This document shows positions 36,371-44,912 of a DNA stretch of 64,000 nt, piece by piece (the stretch's first letter is position 1; the number at the start of each line of letters is the position of its first letter). The notes beneath the pieces are model-generated. The model was given only the letters and a program-made list of their open reading frames with translations. It was not told where the DNA came from and ran no database searches. This DNA is from CAZQHK01 sp964593455 (lineage in GTDB: Bacteria; Muiribacteriota; CAYSPT01). Both the position numbers and the translations under genes were made by a program. Location: contig CAZQHK010000020.1 in assembly GCA_964593455.1 (NCBI GenBank), positions 1 through 64,000 on the forward strand. The letters are read 5' to 3'.

Positions 36371-37597
36371 TCACGCACTCTTCTCAAACTGGCCGGCAAC
36401 GATCCGTACCAGTCGATGCGCCCATTCACGTTTGCTCAATACCGGTCCTTCCTCCACCCGCCCGTCACGAAAGACGATAACCGGTTTGAGGTATTCTTTT
36501 CCCGGTCCTGATTTTTTTTCGAGAACATTGTTGGCAACAATGATATCAAGGTTTTTGGTCTGGAGTTTTTCCCGGGCAGAAGGGAGTGGATCGCCCGATT
36601 CGGCCGCAAAACCTACGAGCAGCTGTTTGCTTTTCCGTGTCCCGAGTTCTTTGAGAATATCGGGATTGGGTACCAATTTCAGAGACGGTTCCGTCATGGT
36701 GTTTTTCTTCAACTTATCAGGCGAAGATATCTCCGGCCGCCAGTCACACACGCCGGCCGAAGCTACCACAATATCCACTACGTCAAACCTGTCCGTGACT
36801 TCCCGGTACATCTCGTTGGCAGTGGTCACCCGGATACAGTGTACCCCTTCCGGTACAGGCATATGCTCCCCGGCAGCGGTAACCAGCGTGACAGCAGCGC
36901 CGCCGCCGGCAAAGGCTCCGGCCACCAGATGCCCTAACTCACCACTGGCCCGGTTGCTGATATACCGTACCGGATCAAGAAACTCTCTGGTTGCCCCGGC
37001 AGTGATCATGACCCTGAGGTCACTCAACACACCAGCGCTGTTTTTACCGGACCCGGCATCAGTAAATACCATTTCAACCACCCGGACTATTTTATCCACC
37101 GGTGCCATCCGGCCTGCGCCTTCCTCACCACAGGCGAGCGATCCCTCCTCAGGCGGCATCACCTGGAACCCAGAGCGGCGCAGACGGGCAAGGTTCTCCT
37201 GAACCACGGGGTTTTTCCACATACGCCAGTTCATGGCCGGAACGATGATCTTCGGTCCATCAAAAGCCAGTATGGTGGTTGAGAGAGCGTCATCAGCTAT
37301 GCCGGAGGCGGCTTTACCGATAATGTTGGCCGTAGCCGGAGCAATCACCAGCACCTCTCCCTCCCGGACCAGGGAAATGTGGGGAGTCATCTTGCCCTCC
37401 AGACAGAACAGATCTATCAATACCGGGTTGTAGGTGAGGGTAAAAAACGTCACCGGGCCAACGAGCCTGGTAGCCGAGTCCGTCATGACAACATGGACGT
37501 CGGCTTTCCGTCTGGTAAACTCACGGACGAGCTCGCAGGATTTGTAAGCGGCAATGCCTCCCGATACCCCCAGAACGATTTTTCTTCCGGTCAACAT
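36371..37597 (-). CDS. coaBC: Bifunctional phosphopantothenoylcysteine decarboxylase/synthetase
   Basis: 408 residues. CoaC half (1-180): FMN-binding GVSGGIAAYKS, catalytic HISLVREG, PAMNWRMWKNP and the active-site Cys in ACGEEGAGRM. CoaB half (190-400): MITAGATREFLDPVRYISNRASGE-type start (ITAGATREFLDPVR), TTANEMY and the Lys-rich KLKKNT. It carries out two consecutive steps in coenzyme A synthesis. It lies between gmk and priA with 3-base gaps. rpoZ, often found just before it, is absent here. Confidence 0.96.
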   Translation of the reverse strand: MLTGRKIVLGVSGGIAAYKSCELVREFTRRKADVHVVMTDSATRLVGPVTFFTLTYNPVLIDLFCLEGKMTPHISLVREGEVLVIAPATANIIGKAASGIADDALSTTILAFDGPKIIVPAMNWRMWKNPVVQENLARLRRSGFQVMPPEEGSLACGEEGAGRMAPVDKIVRVVEMVFTDAGSGKNSAGVLSDLRVMITAGATREFLDPVRYISNRASGELGHLVAGAFAGGGAAVTLVTAAGEHMPVPEGVHCIRVTTANEMYREVTDRFDVVDIVVASAGVCDWRPEISSPDKLKKNTMTEPSLKLVPNPDILKELGTRKSKQLLVGFAAESGDPLPSAREKLQTKNLDIIVANNVLEKKSGPGKEYLKPVIVFRDGRVEEGPVLSKREWAHRLVRIVAGQFEKSA

Positions 37598-37600
37598 CGC

Positions 37601-38218
37601 TCAGTCTTCTCGGGCGGCCAGGCGCAACGTTCGGCAACGCTCCGCTTTAATGACACATTCTATCAAGCCGACCGATTTATCCAGATCGTCGTTGATAACA
37701 CAGAAATCATAGGACGAGGTCATCCCGGACTCTTCGGAGACCCGTTTCAACCGGTGCTCGATATCCGCGGCGCTTTCAGCACCCCGTTTCCAAAGCCGGG
37801 ATTTCAATTCATCAGACCGCGGCGGCGCGATGAAGATGAGCACACAACGGTCTTTAAATGACTCTTTTACCCGCAGCGCTCCATGGACATCTACTTCCAG
37901 GAGAACATCGTCCTGGCTTTTTAAAGCTTGTTCCAACTCGTCACGGGAGGTACCGTAGAAGCAGCCGTGTACTTCGTTATATTCTACGAAACGCTTTTCA
38001 TCAACCATCTTCTGAAACTCCCCGGGGGAAACAAAATGGTAGTTCTCACCATCTTGTTCCTGGGGACGTTTCGGGCGGGAAGTGAAAGAAATCGAATAAC
38101 TGAGTCCCAGACCCCGCTTCAGAATCATTTCACACAATGTTGTTTTCCCGACTCCGGACGAGCCAGAGATAATGAACAGTATCTTCTGTCTCCGGCTGGT
38201 GTCCGAAAGATGTTTCAC
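37601..38218 (-). CDS. gmk: Guanylate kinase
   Basis: 205 residues; converts GMP to GDP. P-loop ISGSSGVGKTTLC, the GMP-binding SFTSRPKRPQEQDGENYHFV, and ILIFIAPP-type LIFIAPPRSDEL. Normal length with a C-terminal lid. It starts 4 bases after remA, in the conserved yicC-remA-gmk order. Confidence 0.96.
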   Translation of the reverse strand: MKHLSDTSRRQKILFIISGSSGVGKTTLCEMILKRGLGLSYSISFTSRPKRPQEQDGENYHFVSPGEFQKMVDEKRFVEYNEVHGCFYGTSRDELEQALKSQDDVLLEVDVHGALRVKESFKDRCVLIFIAPPRSDELKSRLWKRGAESAADIEHRLKRVSEESGMTSSYDFCVINDDLDKSVGLIECVIKAERCRTLRLAARED

Positions 38219-38222
38219 GAGA

Positions 38223-38468
38223 TTAGTTACCTCCGGATAAACGCCCGGCGGCGGTTTCCGGCTGTATCGCAGAAAGAATCACATGATCGCTGTCGGTAAT
38301 AATAATGGCCCTGGTACGACGGCCGTAAGTAGCGTCTATCAGCTTTCCACGGTCCCGGGCCTCTTCTTTAAGACGTTTGATAGGAGCCGAATCCGGTCCC
38401 ACAATAGCGATAACCCTGTCAGCCACAACGATGTTTCCAAAACCCACATTGAGAAGCTTGATCTCCAT
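38223..38468 (-). CDS. remA: RemA-like protein (DUF370)
   Basis: 81 residues of the RemA/DUF370 family, ring-forming DNA-binding regulators known in Bacillus for biofilm matrix control and found widely beside gmk. Motifs: LLNVGFGNIVVADRVIAIV, the short strand-rich core, and RAIIITDSDHVILSAIQ near the end. ATG 38468 is preferred to the frame start at 38489 because GGGAGG lies 6 bases upstream. Confidence 0.93.
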   Translation of the reverse strand: MEIKLLNVGFGNIVVADRVIAIVGPDSAPIKRLKEEARDRGKLIDATYGRRTRAIIITDSDHVILSAIQPETAAGRLSGGN

Positions 38469-38506
38469 GCCCGACCTCCCATACATCAACGGTATTTAGA
38501 TGTCAT

Positions 38507-39403
38507 TCACAAAACATTACGAAGCTGTTCTCTCAGACGACCAAGATGTTCTTTCACCACCACCGCATGCTGGGAAACCCCGGCGTTTCTAGCTTTCCCA
38601 ACCAGGGTGGAGATTTCCCTGAACATCTCCTGCCCGATGAAATCCAGTTTTTTTCCGATCGTCTTCTGGCCGTTGGCAAGAGTTTCATGAAACAGTACCA
38701 GATGCGATTGCATTCGCACGAGTTCTTCGTGGATATCACATCGGTCGGCGATTAAAACTACTTCGGCGGCCAACCGGTCTTCCGAAATACTGTTCGCAGC
38801 GTCCACTTCCGCCAGCTGCGCCAGAATGCGCTCACGAAACATGTCCCGCACATCATCCTCGAAAGACTCTATTTTCTGCATCTTCTCTTCAATTACCGCC
38901 AGGCTGGCCAGTAAATCTTCTTCCAGTCGTTTTCCCTCTTCCAACCGTGAACTCTCAAGCTCCTCAAGCGCCTGGTCAATCACTGTCAGGAGTTTTTTCA
39001 GAATCTCTTCATCTACTCCGTCCTCGACGTTGTCACGTTTCGGAAATGCCCGCTGAAAATCTATTATTTCACCCAGAGTGATATCTCGGGGCAAGTCGAG
39101 AGCCTCTTTTACCCGGGAAAGCCGGTCGGTGGCTTTCCTGACCGAAGCAATAAGATCCATATCTTCCCGGCCCGGTTCCGCTTCGAGAGTGATTCTGGCA
39201 GACACTTCGCCGCGACCGATGACCTGAACAATCTTTTTTTCCATGGTATGCAGTACCGATAATGGGAGAAACGATCCGTGCACCTTCACTTTGGCGCCCC
39301 GCCCATTGACCGATTTCAACCGGCAGCGTATTACTTTTCGCTCACAGACAGTCGCTGCTTCTCCATACCCGGTCATACTTACAACCACATTGATCACTTC
39401 CAT
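38507..39403 (-). CDS. yicC: YicC family endoribonuclease
   Basis: 298 residues with the family N-terminus SMTGYGEA, a central coiled region, and the C-terminal EMFREISTLVGKARNAG with KEHLGRLREQLRNVL. YicC proteins are reported as stress-linked endoribonucleases. It heads the operon yicC-remA-gmk-coaBC-priA. ATG 39403 lacks a clear ribosome site. A strong hairpin lies in its leader. Confidence 0.93.
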   Translation of the reverse strand: MEVINVVVSMTGYGEAATVCERKVIRCRLKSVNGRGAKVKVHGSFLPLSVLHTMEKKIVQVIGRGEVSARITLEAEPGREDMDLIASVRKATDRLSRVKEALDLPRDITLGEIIDFQRAFPKRDNVEDGVDEEILKKLLTVIDQALEELESSRLEEGKRLEEDLLASLAVIEEKMQKIESFEDDVRDMFRERILAQLAEVDAANSISEDRLAAEVVLIADRCDIHEELVRMQSHLVLFHETLANGQKTIGKKLDFIGQEMFREISTLVGKARNAGVSQHAVVVKEHLGRLREQLRNVL

Positions 39404-39428
39404 TTACCGGAAAAATTTCATTAGCTCA

Positions 39429-39455
39429 ACCTTGCTTTAGCTTCCAAAGCAAGGT
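39429..39455 (-). promoter_or_regulatory. Perfect 10-bp hairpin in the yicC leader
   Basis: ACCTTGCTTT and AAAGCAAGGT are perfectly inverted around 7 bases, 26 bases before the yicC start. No T-run follows. It could protect the mRNA, control initiation, or bind a protein. The rest of the 330-bp gap to 39734 is AT-rich with two TATAAT-like boxes (39599, 39619) lacking good -35 partners. Confidence 0.5.
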
Positions 39456-39733
39456 AAAAATCGGCAGGCACCGGTACCGTCGATGATATCATATTGACCA
39501 TCTCTTTCTCAAGCAGAAAACTGTGATAATCAAGTGCTAAATTCAGCGGTTTGGAAGTGAAGGGCGCATATGTTTCCATGCGTCTCCATGTCTATAGATA
39601 TAATTGGCCTTATTAAGCTATAATAAGGGTGATGTCTACCTGAAGCGGTAACAAGCCAGGAAAATTTGGAACGGACAACGTGTCATCGTCGTTTGATCTC
39701 ATTGCAGCTGTTACCAGTTGGAGGATATACCGG

Positions 39734-40708
39734 GTGCGAGGTTCTTTTTTCGTAAAATTATTAAAGTTCGTAATCATGCTGCTTCTTATACTACTGATCG
39801 GAGCGGCCAGTGCCCAGTTCACCCAGCGGGCTCTCGATGTCTATTTTAACCGCGGCAAGGTCCAGGTTCCCGATCTCACCGGCCATCCGTTGGCAAGCGC
39901 CCTTAAACTGACTCAGAAAAACCACCTTGACCTGGATGTCGTGGACGAGAAGTATGACCAGGATATCCAAAAAAACTGTGTCATCTCCCATAATCCTCCT
40001 GTCAACAAACAGGTCAAGATCAATCGCACCATAGAGGTCGTGCTCAGTAAAGGACCTTACTTAGTCGAGGTCCCCGACGTACGAGGCAAAGAGTACCGGG
40101 AAGCCAGTATAGAACTCAGGAACAAAGACTTCTCCCTGGGAAAAAGAACGTATGTTCATCATGAAGAAGTCAGGGAAGAATTTATTATCGCCCAGAATCC
40201 CTCTCAAGGCAGTCTGGTTCCCAATGAAGTCGCGGTTGATCTTCTCATCAGCAAAGGACCGAGAATCAAGTGGACGGTCGTCCCCGATCTGCGGGGGATG
40301 ACCTTTAACCAGGCCAGGGTAAAGATCTCCGCGTACGGCCTCGACGAAGGAAAAGTTTCCTACAAAATGGACCGGGACACTCCTGAGAATACCGTCATCA
40401 CCCACGTTCCGCCCCCCGGAAGCCGTCTTAGAGAGGGAGACCGGATCAACCTTCTCATAAGCGGCCATGAAATCCGTCTCCCCACCAGAGAGATTTTGGC
40501 CAAAACAGAGCGACTCAGCTACCTCGTCCCCGATGGTCTGGCCAGTAAAAAGGTAAAAATAGTTCTGATCGATGACCAGGGGATGCGATGTGTCTACAGC
40601 CGGACCCACGAACCTGGAGATACCCTGAATACCGCTGTGCAGGGAGTAGGTAAACTAAAGGTTCTTATATACGTTGACGGGACCCTGGTTGAAAGGCAGG
40701 AATACTGA
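39734..40708 (+). CDS. Membrane-anchored PASTA-domain protein
   Basis: 324 residues: one membrane helix (about 10-30) and then three PASTA domains (about 50-117, 120-190, 195-265), each with the pattern VPDLxGxxxxxA and ending VVLSKGP, LLISKGP or LLISGHE, followed by a C-terminal domain of about 70 residues. PASTA domains bind peptidoglycan fragments or beta-lactams. GTG 39734 is chosen because GGAGG lies 9 bases upstream; the frame opens at 39680. The last base pair overlaps the start of the kinase-like gene. In Firmicutes PASTA and kinase are one protein (PrkC/Stk1); here they are split. Confidence 0.9.
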   Translation: MRGSFFVKLLKFVIMLLLILLIGAASAQFTQRALDVYFNRGKVQVPDLTGHPLASALKLTQKNHLDLDVVDEKYDQDIQKNCVISHNPPVNKQVKINRTIEVVLSKGPYLVEVPDVRGKEYREASIELRNKDFSLGKRTYVHHEEVREEFIIAQNPSQGSLVPNEVAVDLLISKGPRIKWTVVPDLRGMTFNQARVKISAYGLDEGKVSYKMDRDTPENTVITHVPPPGSRLREGDRINLLISGHEIRLPTREILAKTERLSYLVPDGLASKKVKIVLIDDQGMRCVYSRTHEPGDTLNTAVQGVGKLKVLIYVDGTLVERQEY

Positions 40709-41796
40709 TGGGAAGGATACTCAACAGCCGGTACGAGATTCTGGAGAAAATAGATGAGACCGATCGCGTCATGGTCTACAAAGCGAGGGTGCTCCGTTCC
40801 AACCGGCTGGTAATCATCAAGGTGCTGAAACCAAAATTCGTGAAGAACAAGGAGTTTATCAAGCGCTTCACCGATGAGCTCTCCATCATGACCAACCTGA
40901 ACCATACCGGTATCATCACCATCCTGGACGTCAACTACGAAAAAGGCCTCTATTATGTCACCATGGAATACTTCGAGGGTCCCAGCCTGTATGAGATCAT
41001 TGTTAGAGACATGCCACTGACAGTCTCACAGGTGCTTAATATCATCATGCAACTCGGGAAGACACTCAACTATGCCCTGGTGACCGGGGTCAAATTCCGA
41101 AATATCAAGTTTTCCAACATAATCATTAACAGGATCGGCAGGGTCAAGGTATTGAGTTTCAGCACCCCGCGCTCGGTGCTGACCAAAACACCCCTGGCCA
41201 TAAAGGAAACCATTGGAATAGCCTCGGATATATTCTTCCTGGGAGTAGCATTTTACGCGCTTTTAGAGGGAGAATTTCCCCGTGACGGTAAAAAAACTGT
41301 TATCACCAACGCAGCCGCTTTTAATCCTGACGAAACGGAGATCGATCTCAAAATTAAAAACCGGATTCTGCCCGCCAACGAAAAAAAACTACTCAAGGAC
41401 ATTCTCTTCAAAGCACTCACCCGGGATGTCGGCAAACGATATGTCTCCATCGAAGACCTCCTGAGGGATGTTGAAGAATTCTCCGACCAGATTACTGCTG
41501 ATTCGCCGGCCAACAAAGCGGAAAAAACCGTTCAGCAGCACCAGGTGCGTGATATCCTGTTCGGACCGGCGGCCGAGCGGTTTTCCGAAAACGAAACCGA
41601 TGAGCCGGCCATCGAACAGAGCCTCGGGTTACGGTTTCCCAAACATGAAAAAAAGCAGGATTTTGATAAAAGCATTATCTGGTCGACCCGGGAAAAACTG
41701 CGTGGAGAAACCTGGGTTTCAAAGCTCAATCCAACAGTAATCATGCTCATCATCACCGCCCTCATGCTGATCGGCCTGCTGCTCATCCAACTATAA
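40708..41796 (+). CDS. Membrane-anchored Ser/Thr pseudokinase
   Basis: 362 residues with a protein-kinase fold (8-275) and a single C-terminal helix (about 340-360). The beta-3 Lys (K38) and helix-C Glu (E57) remain. The Gly-rich loop is lost (KIDETDRVMVY), the HRD motif is FRN (F130-N132, in FRNIKFSN) and DFG is SFS (S150-S152). Both catalytic aspartates are therefore missing and phosphotransfer is not expected. It follows the PASTA gene with coupled translation, and rpe follows 21 bases later, the same setting as prkC in Firmicutes. Probably a signalling scaffold with the PASTA protein; atypical catalysis cannot be excluded. Confidence 0.9.
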   Translation: MGRILNSRYEILEKIDETDRVMVYKARVLRSNRLVIIKVLKPKFVKNKEFIKRFTDELSIMTNLNHTGIITILDVNYEKGLYYVTMEYFEGPSLYEIIVRDMPLTVSQVLNIIMQLGKTLNYALVTGVKFRNIKFSNIIINRIGRVKVLSFSTPRSVLTKTPLAIKETIGIASDIFFLGVAFYALLEGEFPRDGKKTVITNAAAFNPDETEIDLKIKNRILPANEKKLLKDILFKALTRDVGKRYVSIEDLLRDVEEFSDQITADSPANKAEKTVQQHQVRDILFGPAAERFSENETDEPAIEQSLGLRFPKHEKKQDFDKSIIWSTREKLRGETWVSKLNPTVIMLIITALMLIGLLLIQL

Positions 41797-41817
41797 AGAG
41801 ACGGAGGTATCCAGACG

Positions 41818-42486
41818 GTGTATTCCAATTCGATTTCTCCCTCGGTGATGTCAACCGACCTCGCGTCCCTATCGGATATGCTTCGGGTCCTGGACCAGGA
41901 CGGCGTAAGCAGTTATCACCTGGATGTCATGGACGGGCAGTTCGTGCCCAATATAACGTTCGGGCCCTGCGTGGTGCGTTCTATCAGGTCTCATACTTCC
42001 TCCCGGCTCGATGTTCACCTCATGATCGTGAAACCGGAACGTTTTATCGAGCAATTCGTTGAGGCCGGCGCCGACACCATCATTCTGCACGTGGAATCCT
42101 GCACCAACCTCAGGCAGACAATGGAACAAATCAAGGACCTGGGCGCCGGCGCCGGAATTACACTTAACCCTGACACCCCCCTGAAAACCGTTGAACCGGT
42201 TATCGACATCGCCAGCATGCTGTTGATCATGTCTGTTTTTCCCGGTTTTTCGGGACAGTCGTTTATTCCGGAATCAGTGGATAAATCCAGGGCTGCCGCA
42301 GAGATGATCGAACGCCTCAACCCTGCCTGCCGGCTGGCGGTAGACGGTGGTGTTTCCTGCCAGAATGCCGGAGAACTGGCCCGGGCCGGAGCCGATACTT
42401 TGATCGCTGCTTCATCTGTTTTCAATACCGATATTCCTCCCCGGGACGCGGTGAAACGCCTCCTGGCCTGTATAGCGGAAGGGTGA
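41818..42486 (+). CDS. rpe: Ribulose-phosphate 3-epimerase
   Basis: 222-residue TIM barrel interconverting ribulose-5-phosphate and xylulose-5-phosphate. Motifs: ISPSVMSTD, HLDVMDGQFVPNITFGP with metal ligands, DVHLMIVKPE, VFPGFSGQSFIPES, and AVDGGVSCQNA with the catalytic Asp. The usual TVNPG/SVNPGFGGQ is here SVFPGFSGQ. GTG 41818 has GGAGG 10 bases upstream. It is the third gene after PASTA and pseudokinase. Confidence 0.95.
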   Translation: MYSNSISPSVMSTDLASLSDMLRVLDQDGVSSYHLDVMDGQFVPNITFGPCVVRSIRSHTSSRLDVHLMIVKPERFIEQFVEAGADTIILHVESCTNLRQTMEQIKDLGAGAGITLNPDTPLKTVEPVIDIASMLLIMSVFPGFSGQSFIPESVDKSRAAAEMIERLNPACRLAVDGGVSCQNAGELARAGADTLIAASSVFNTDIPPRDAVKRLLACIAEG

Positions 42487-42492
42487 TTGGTC

Positions 42493-42876
42493 ATGAGCAG
42501 AAAATATTCCTTATGGATTATCGATGACGATGAAGGCGTGGTAAAATCGCTGGTCGAACTTCTCAATGACCGTGGTCATAAAGCTGCCGGGTTCACCGAT
42601 GTCTGGAAAATCTTCAGCGAGCTTTCTACCGATTTCCCCCTGGAACTGCCGGAGGTGGCGATCATCGACATGGTAAACCACCAGATGCCGGGCTGGCAGA
42701 TCTGCAAAAAATTCAGAGAATCGCTGGCCCTGAAAAAGATCAAACTGGTGGCCATGTCTGGTATCCTGGAATCAGAGGACGCCGAGCGGATGAAATTGAC
42801 TGCCGACGCTTTCATCCGAAAACCATTTTCTGCCGAGGACCTGGAAACCACGCTCGACAATTTGTTCATGAAATAA
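42493..42876 (+). CDS. Single-domain response regulator (DMVN family)
   Basis: 128-residue receiver: acidic DDD (11-13), phospho-acceptor D59 in VAIIDMVNHQMPGW, switch Ser in AMSGIL and Lys in RKPFS. It shares the DMVNxxMPGWQ motif and the SGIL...EDAERMKLTAD tail with the regulator at 7820. ATG 42493 is preferred to an in-frame TTG at 42487; GGAAGGGTGA lies upstream. It comes 6 bases after rpe and converges with the hybrid kinase (8-base gap). Confidence 0.9.
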   Translation: MSRKYSLWIIDDDEGVVKSLVELLNDRGHKAAGFTDVWKIFSELSTDFPLELPEVAIIDMVNHQMPGWQICKKFRESLALKKIKLVAMSGILESEDAERMKLTADAFIRKPFSAEDLETTLDNLFMK

Positions 42877-42884
42877 GCTTTAAG

Positions 42885-44912
42885 TCACTTATAAACGATA
42901 TTTAGTCGCTCAAGGTAAGAAATGAGTTCGTCGAAACTCTTCCGAATACGGTCGTTGTCCTGTTTCTTGGCGGCAGAATTGATAAGGCGGCCGATCCGGC
43001 TGATTTCATGAAACCCGTAACTGCTCCCCGAGCCTATCATGCTGTGCCCTTTCAACCGAAGACTCTCGTAATCACCAGCGGCGAGCGATTCACGGATCAA
43101 CTTGATATCCTTGCGCCGATTGGCCAGGTATCCCGGGATAAGTTCTTTCAAATCAGCATCAATGGTGACAACAATACGGCCGTGGCTGTCGGCCTCTGTT
43201 TCATCGCTCCGAACTTCAACATTCTGGCTATTTCCGGAGATATCTTCACCGCTGACTGATTGACCGCTCATGGTAGCGATGACATCCAGCAACCGCTTCT
43301 TCTTAATAGGCTTGGTGAGATGCATATTGCACCCGGCAGCCAGGCTTTTTTCGGCATCACCTTTCAGGGCAGAAGCGGTCAACGCCACCACCGGAGTCGA
43401 ATCAATTTTCTGTTGAGACTCCCACTGCCGTATCTCCCGGGTAGCGGCGTATCCGTCCATCACCGGCATCTGCATATCCATCAGCACCAGGTCAAAAGAG
43501 GTTCCCTTAAACGTTTCCACGGCTGCCTGCCCGTCCCCGACGGTCTGAAGGGTGTGCGGAGTTTTTTCCAGGTAGAACTGCATCAGTTTCCGGTTGTCTT
43601 CCGAATCATCTACCAGGAGAATACGTACCGGTGAAACCGTTTCCGGAATTGTTGTTATTAATTGCTCGGGCTCTTTCCATACCGATAATGAAGCAGCATC
43701 AACCTCAGGTAATGATATGGTAAAGGAGAACGTGCTTCCTTTACCGGGCTCGCTCTCAACCCGAATAGTGCCCTCCATCATCTCTACCAACCGTTTGGAG
43801 ATAGTTAATCCCAGGCCGGTACCGCCATACTTTCTGGTAGTAGTAGAGTCGGCCTGGGTGAAGCTATCGAAAATGGCATCAAATTTTTCGGGAGATATCC
43901 CAATTCCGGTGTCGGTGACTGAAAAACGCAGGCCTCGAGTTTTCGATTTCTTTTCTTCCACCGTAACGGCCACCGTAACATAGCCATGGTCGGTAAACTT
44001 GATGGCATTGCCCACCAGGTTGATCAGTATCTGTTTGAGCCGAACCGGGTCGCCTTTAAAAAACCGGGACATATCGAGTCCGCTCTTCAACTCAAGTTCT
44101 AATTTTTTTTCTCCGGCACGCTGGCCGAATATATCCACCACGTCACGGATAATCTGTATCAAATCAAACGGGACAATCTCCAGCTCCAACTGCCCCGCTT
44201 CTATCTTGGAGAGATCAAGTACGTCGCTGATCAGATCAAGCAGACTCTCACCTGCGGTCTTGAGAATGTGAACATACTCTTGCTGCCGATCACCAAGCGG
44301 AGTTTCCTGTAGTAGCTCGGTCATGCCGAGAATGACGTTCATGGGCGTTCTAATCTCGTGACTTACATTGGCCAGGAAATCGCTTTTGGCCTGGCTGGCC
44401 ATGGCGGCTATTTCCGCCATCCGACGGGCGTTTTCGATGGCCTGCCCCAGCAATTGATTGGACGCGGTTAACTCGCGGTTGAAGGTTTGGGCGGCGTCAC
44501 GGGCCTCTTTGAGCTCAAGCTCCGTTCTCTTCCTCTCGATGGCATAGCGCATGATCCGGCCCAGAAGAACGCTGTCAAACTCTCCTTTTATCAAGAAATC
44601 CTGGGCCCCTTTGCGCACCGAGGTAATGGCGTACTCTTCATCCGCGATACTGGTAAGCACCACGATAGGGACGGTGAGATCGTGAAAATGCACTTTCTCG
44701 ATGGTTCCCAGACCGAAGCTGTCGGGAAGCGACAGATCCAGCAGCACCACATCGATTCCCCCGCGGGCCAGGTATTCCAATCCTACTGCCAAACGATCGG
44801 TATACTCCAGTTGGAAATCGATATCACGGACTTCTGACAAGTTTTCCTGTATCAACCTAACGTCACCGGGATTATCCTCGATGAGAAGTATCCTGATAGA
44901 TTCCTGGCTCAC
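42885..44912 (-). CDS. Receiver-kinase-receiver-Hpt hybrid histidine kinase
   Basis: 675 residues: receiver (6-125, VVLLDLSLPDS), coiled linker, phosphoacceptor helix with SHEIRTPMN (about 185-250), ATPase domain (295-410; NLVGNAIKF, DTGIGIS, GTGLGL), second receiver (430-550; LVLMDMQMPVMDG) and a C-terminal Hpt domain (580-675; LKGHSMIGSGSSYG with the phospho-His). No membrane segment. The full phosphorelay in one chain, ending in Hpt, would pass phosphate to a separate regulator such as those at 42493 or 46065. Its start overlaps the upstream kinase by ATGA. Confidence 0.95.
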   Translation of the reverse strand: MSQESIRILLIEDNPGDVRLIQENLSEVRDIDFQLEYTDRLAVGLEYLARGGIDVVLLDLSLPDSFGLGTIEKVHFHDLTVPIVVLTSIADEEYAITSVRKGAQDFLIKGEFDSVLLGRIMRYAIERKRTELELKEARDAAQTFNRELTASNQLLGQAIENARRMAEIAAMASQAKSDFLANVSHEIRTPMNVILGMTELLQETPLGDRQQEYVHILKTAGESLLDLISDVLDLSKIEAGQLELEIVPFDLIQIIRDVVDIFGQRAGEKKLELELKSGLDMSRFFKGDPVRLKQILINLVGNAIKFTDHGYVTVAVTVEEKKSKTRGLRFSVTDTGIGISPEKFDAIFDSFTQADSTTTRKYGGTGLGLTISKRLVEMMEGTIRVESEPGKGSTFSFTISLPEVDAASLSVWKEPEQLITTIPETVSPVRILLVDDSEDNRKLMQFYLEKTPHTLQTVGDGQAAVETFKGTSFDLVLMDMQMPVMDGYAATREIRQWESQQKIDSTPVVALTASALKGDAEKSLAAGCNMHLTKPIKKKRLLDVIATMSGQSVSGEDISGNSQNVEVRSDETEADSHGRIVVTIDADLKELIPGYLANRRKDIKLIRESLAAGDYESLRLKGHSMIGSGSSYGFHEISRIGRLINSAAKKQDNDRIRKSFDELISYLERLNIVYK

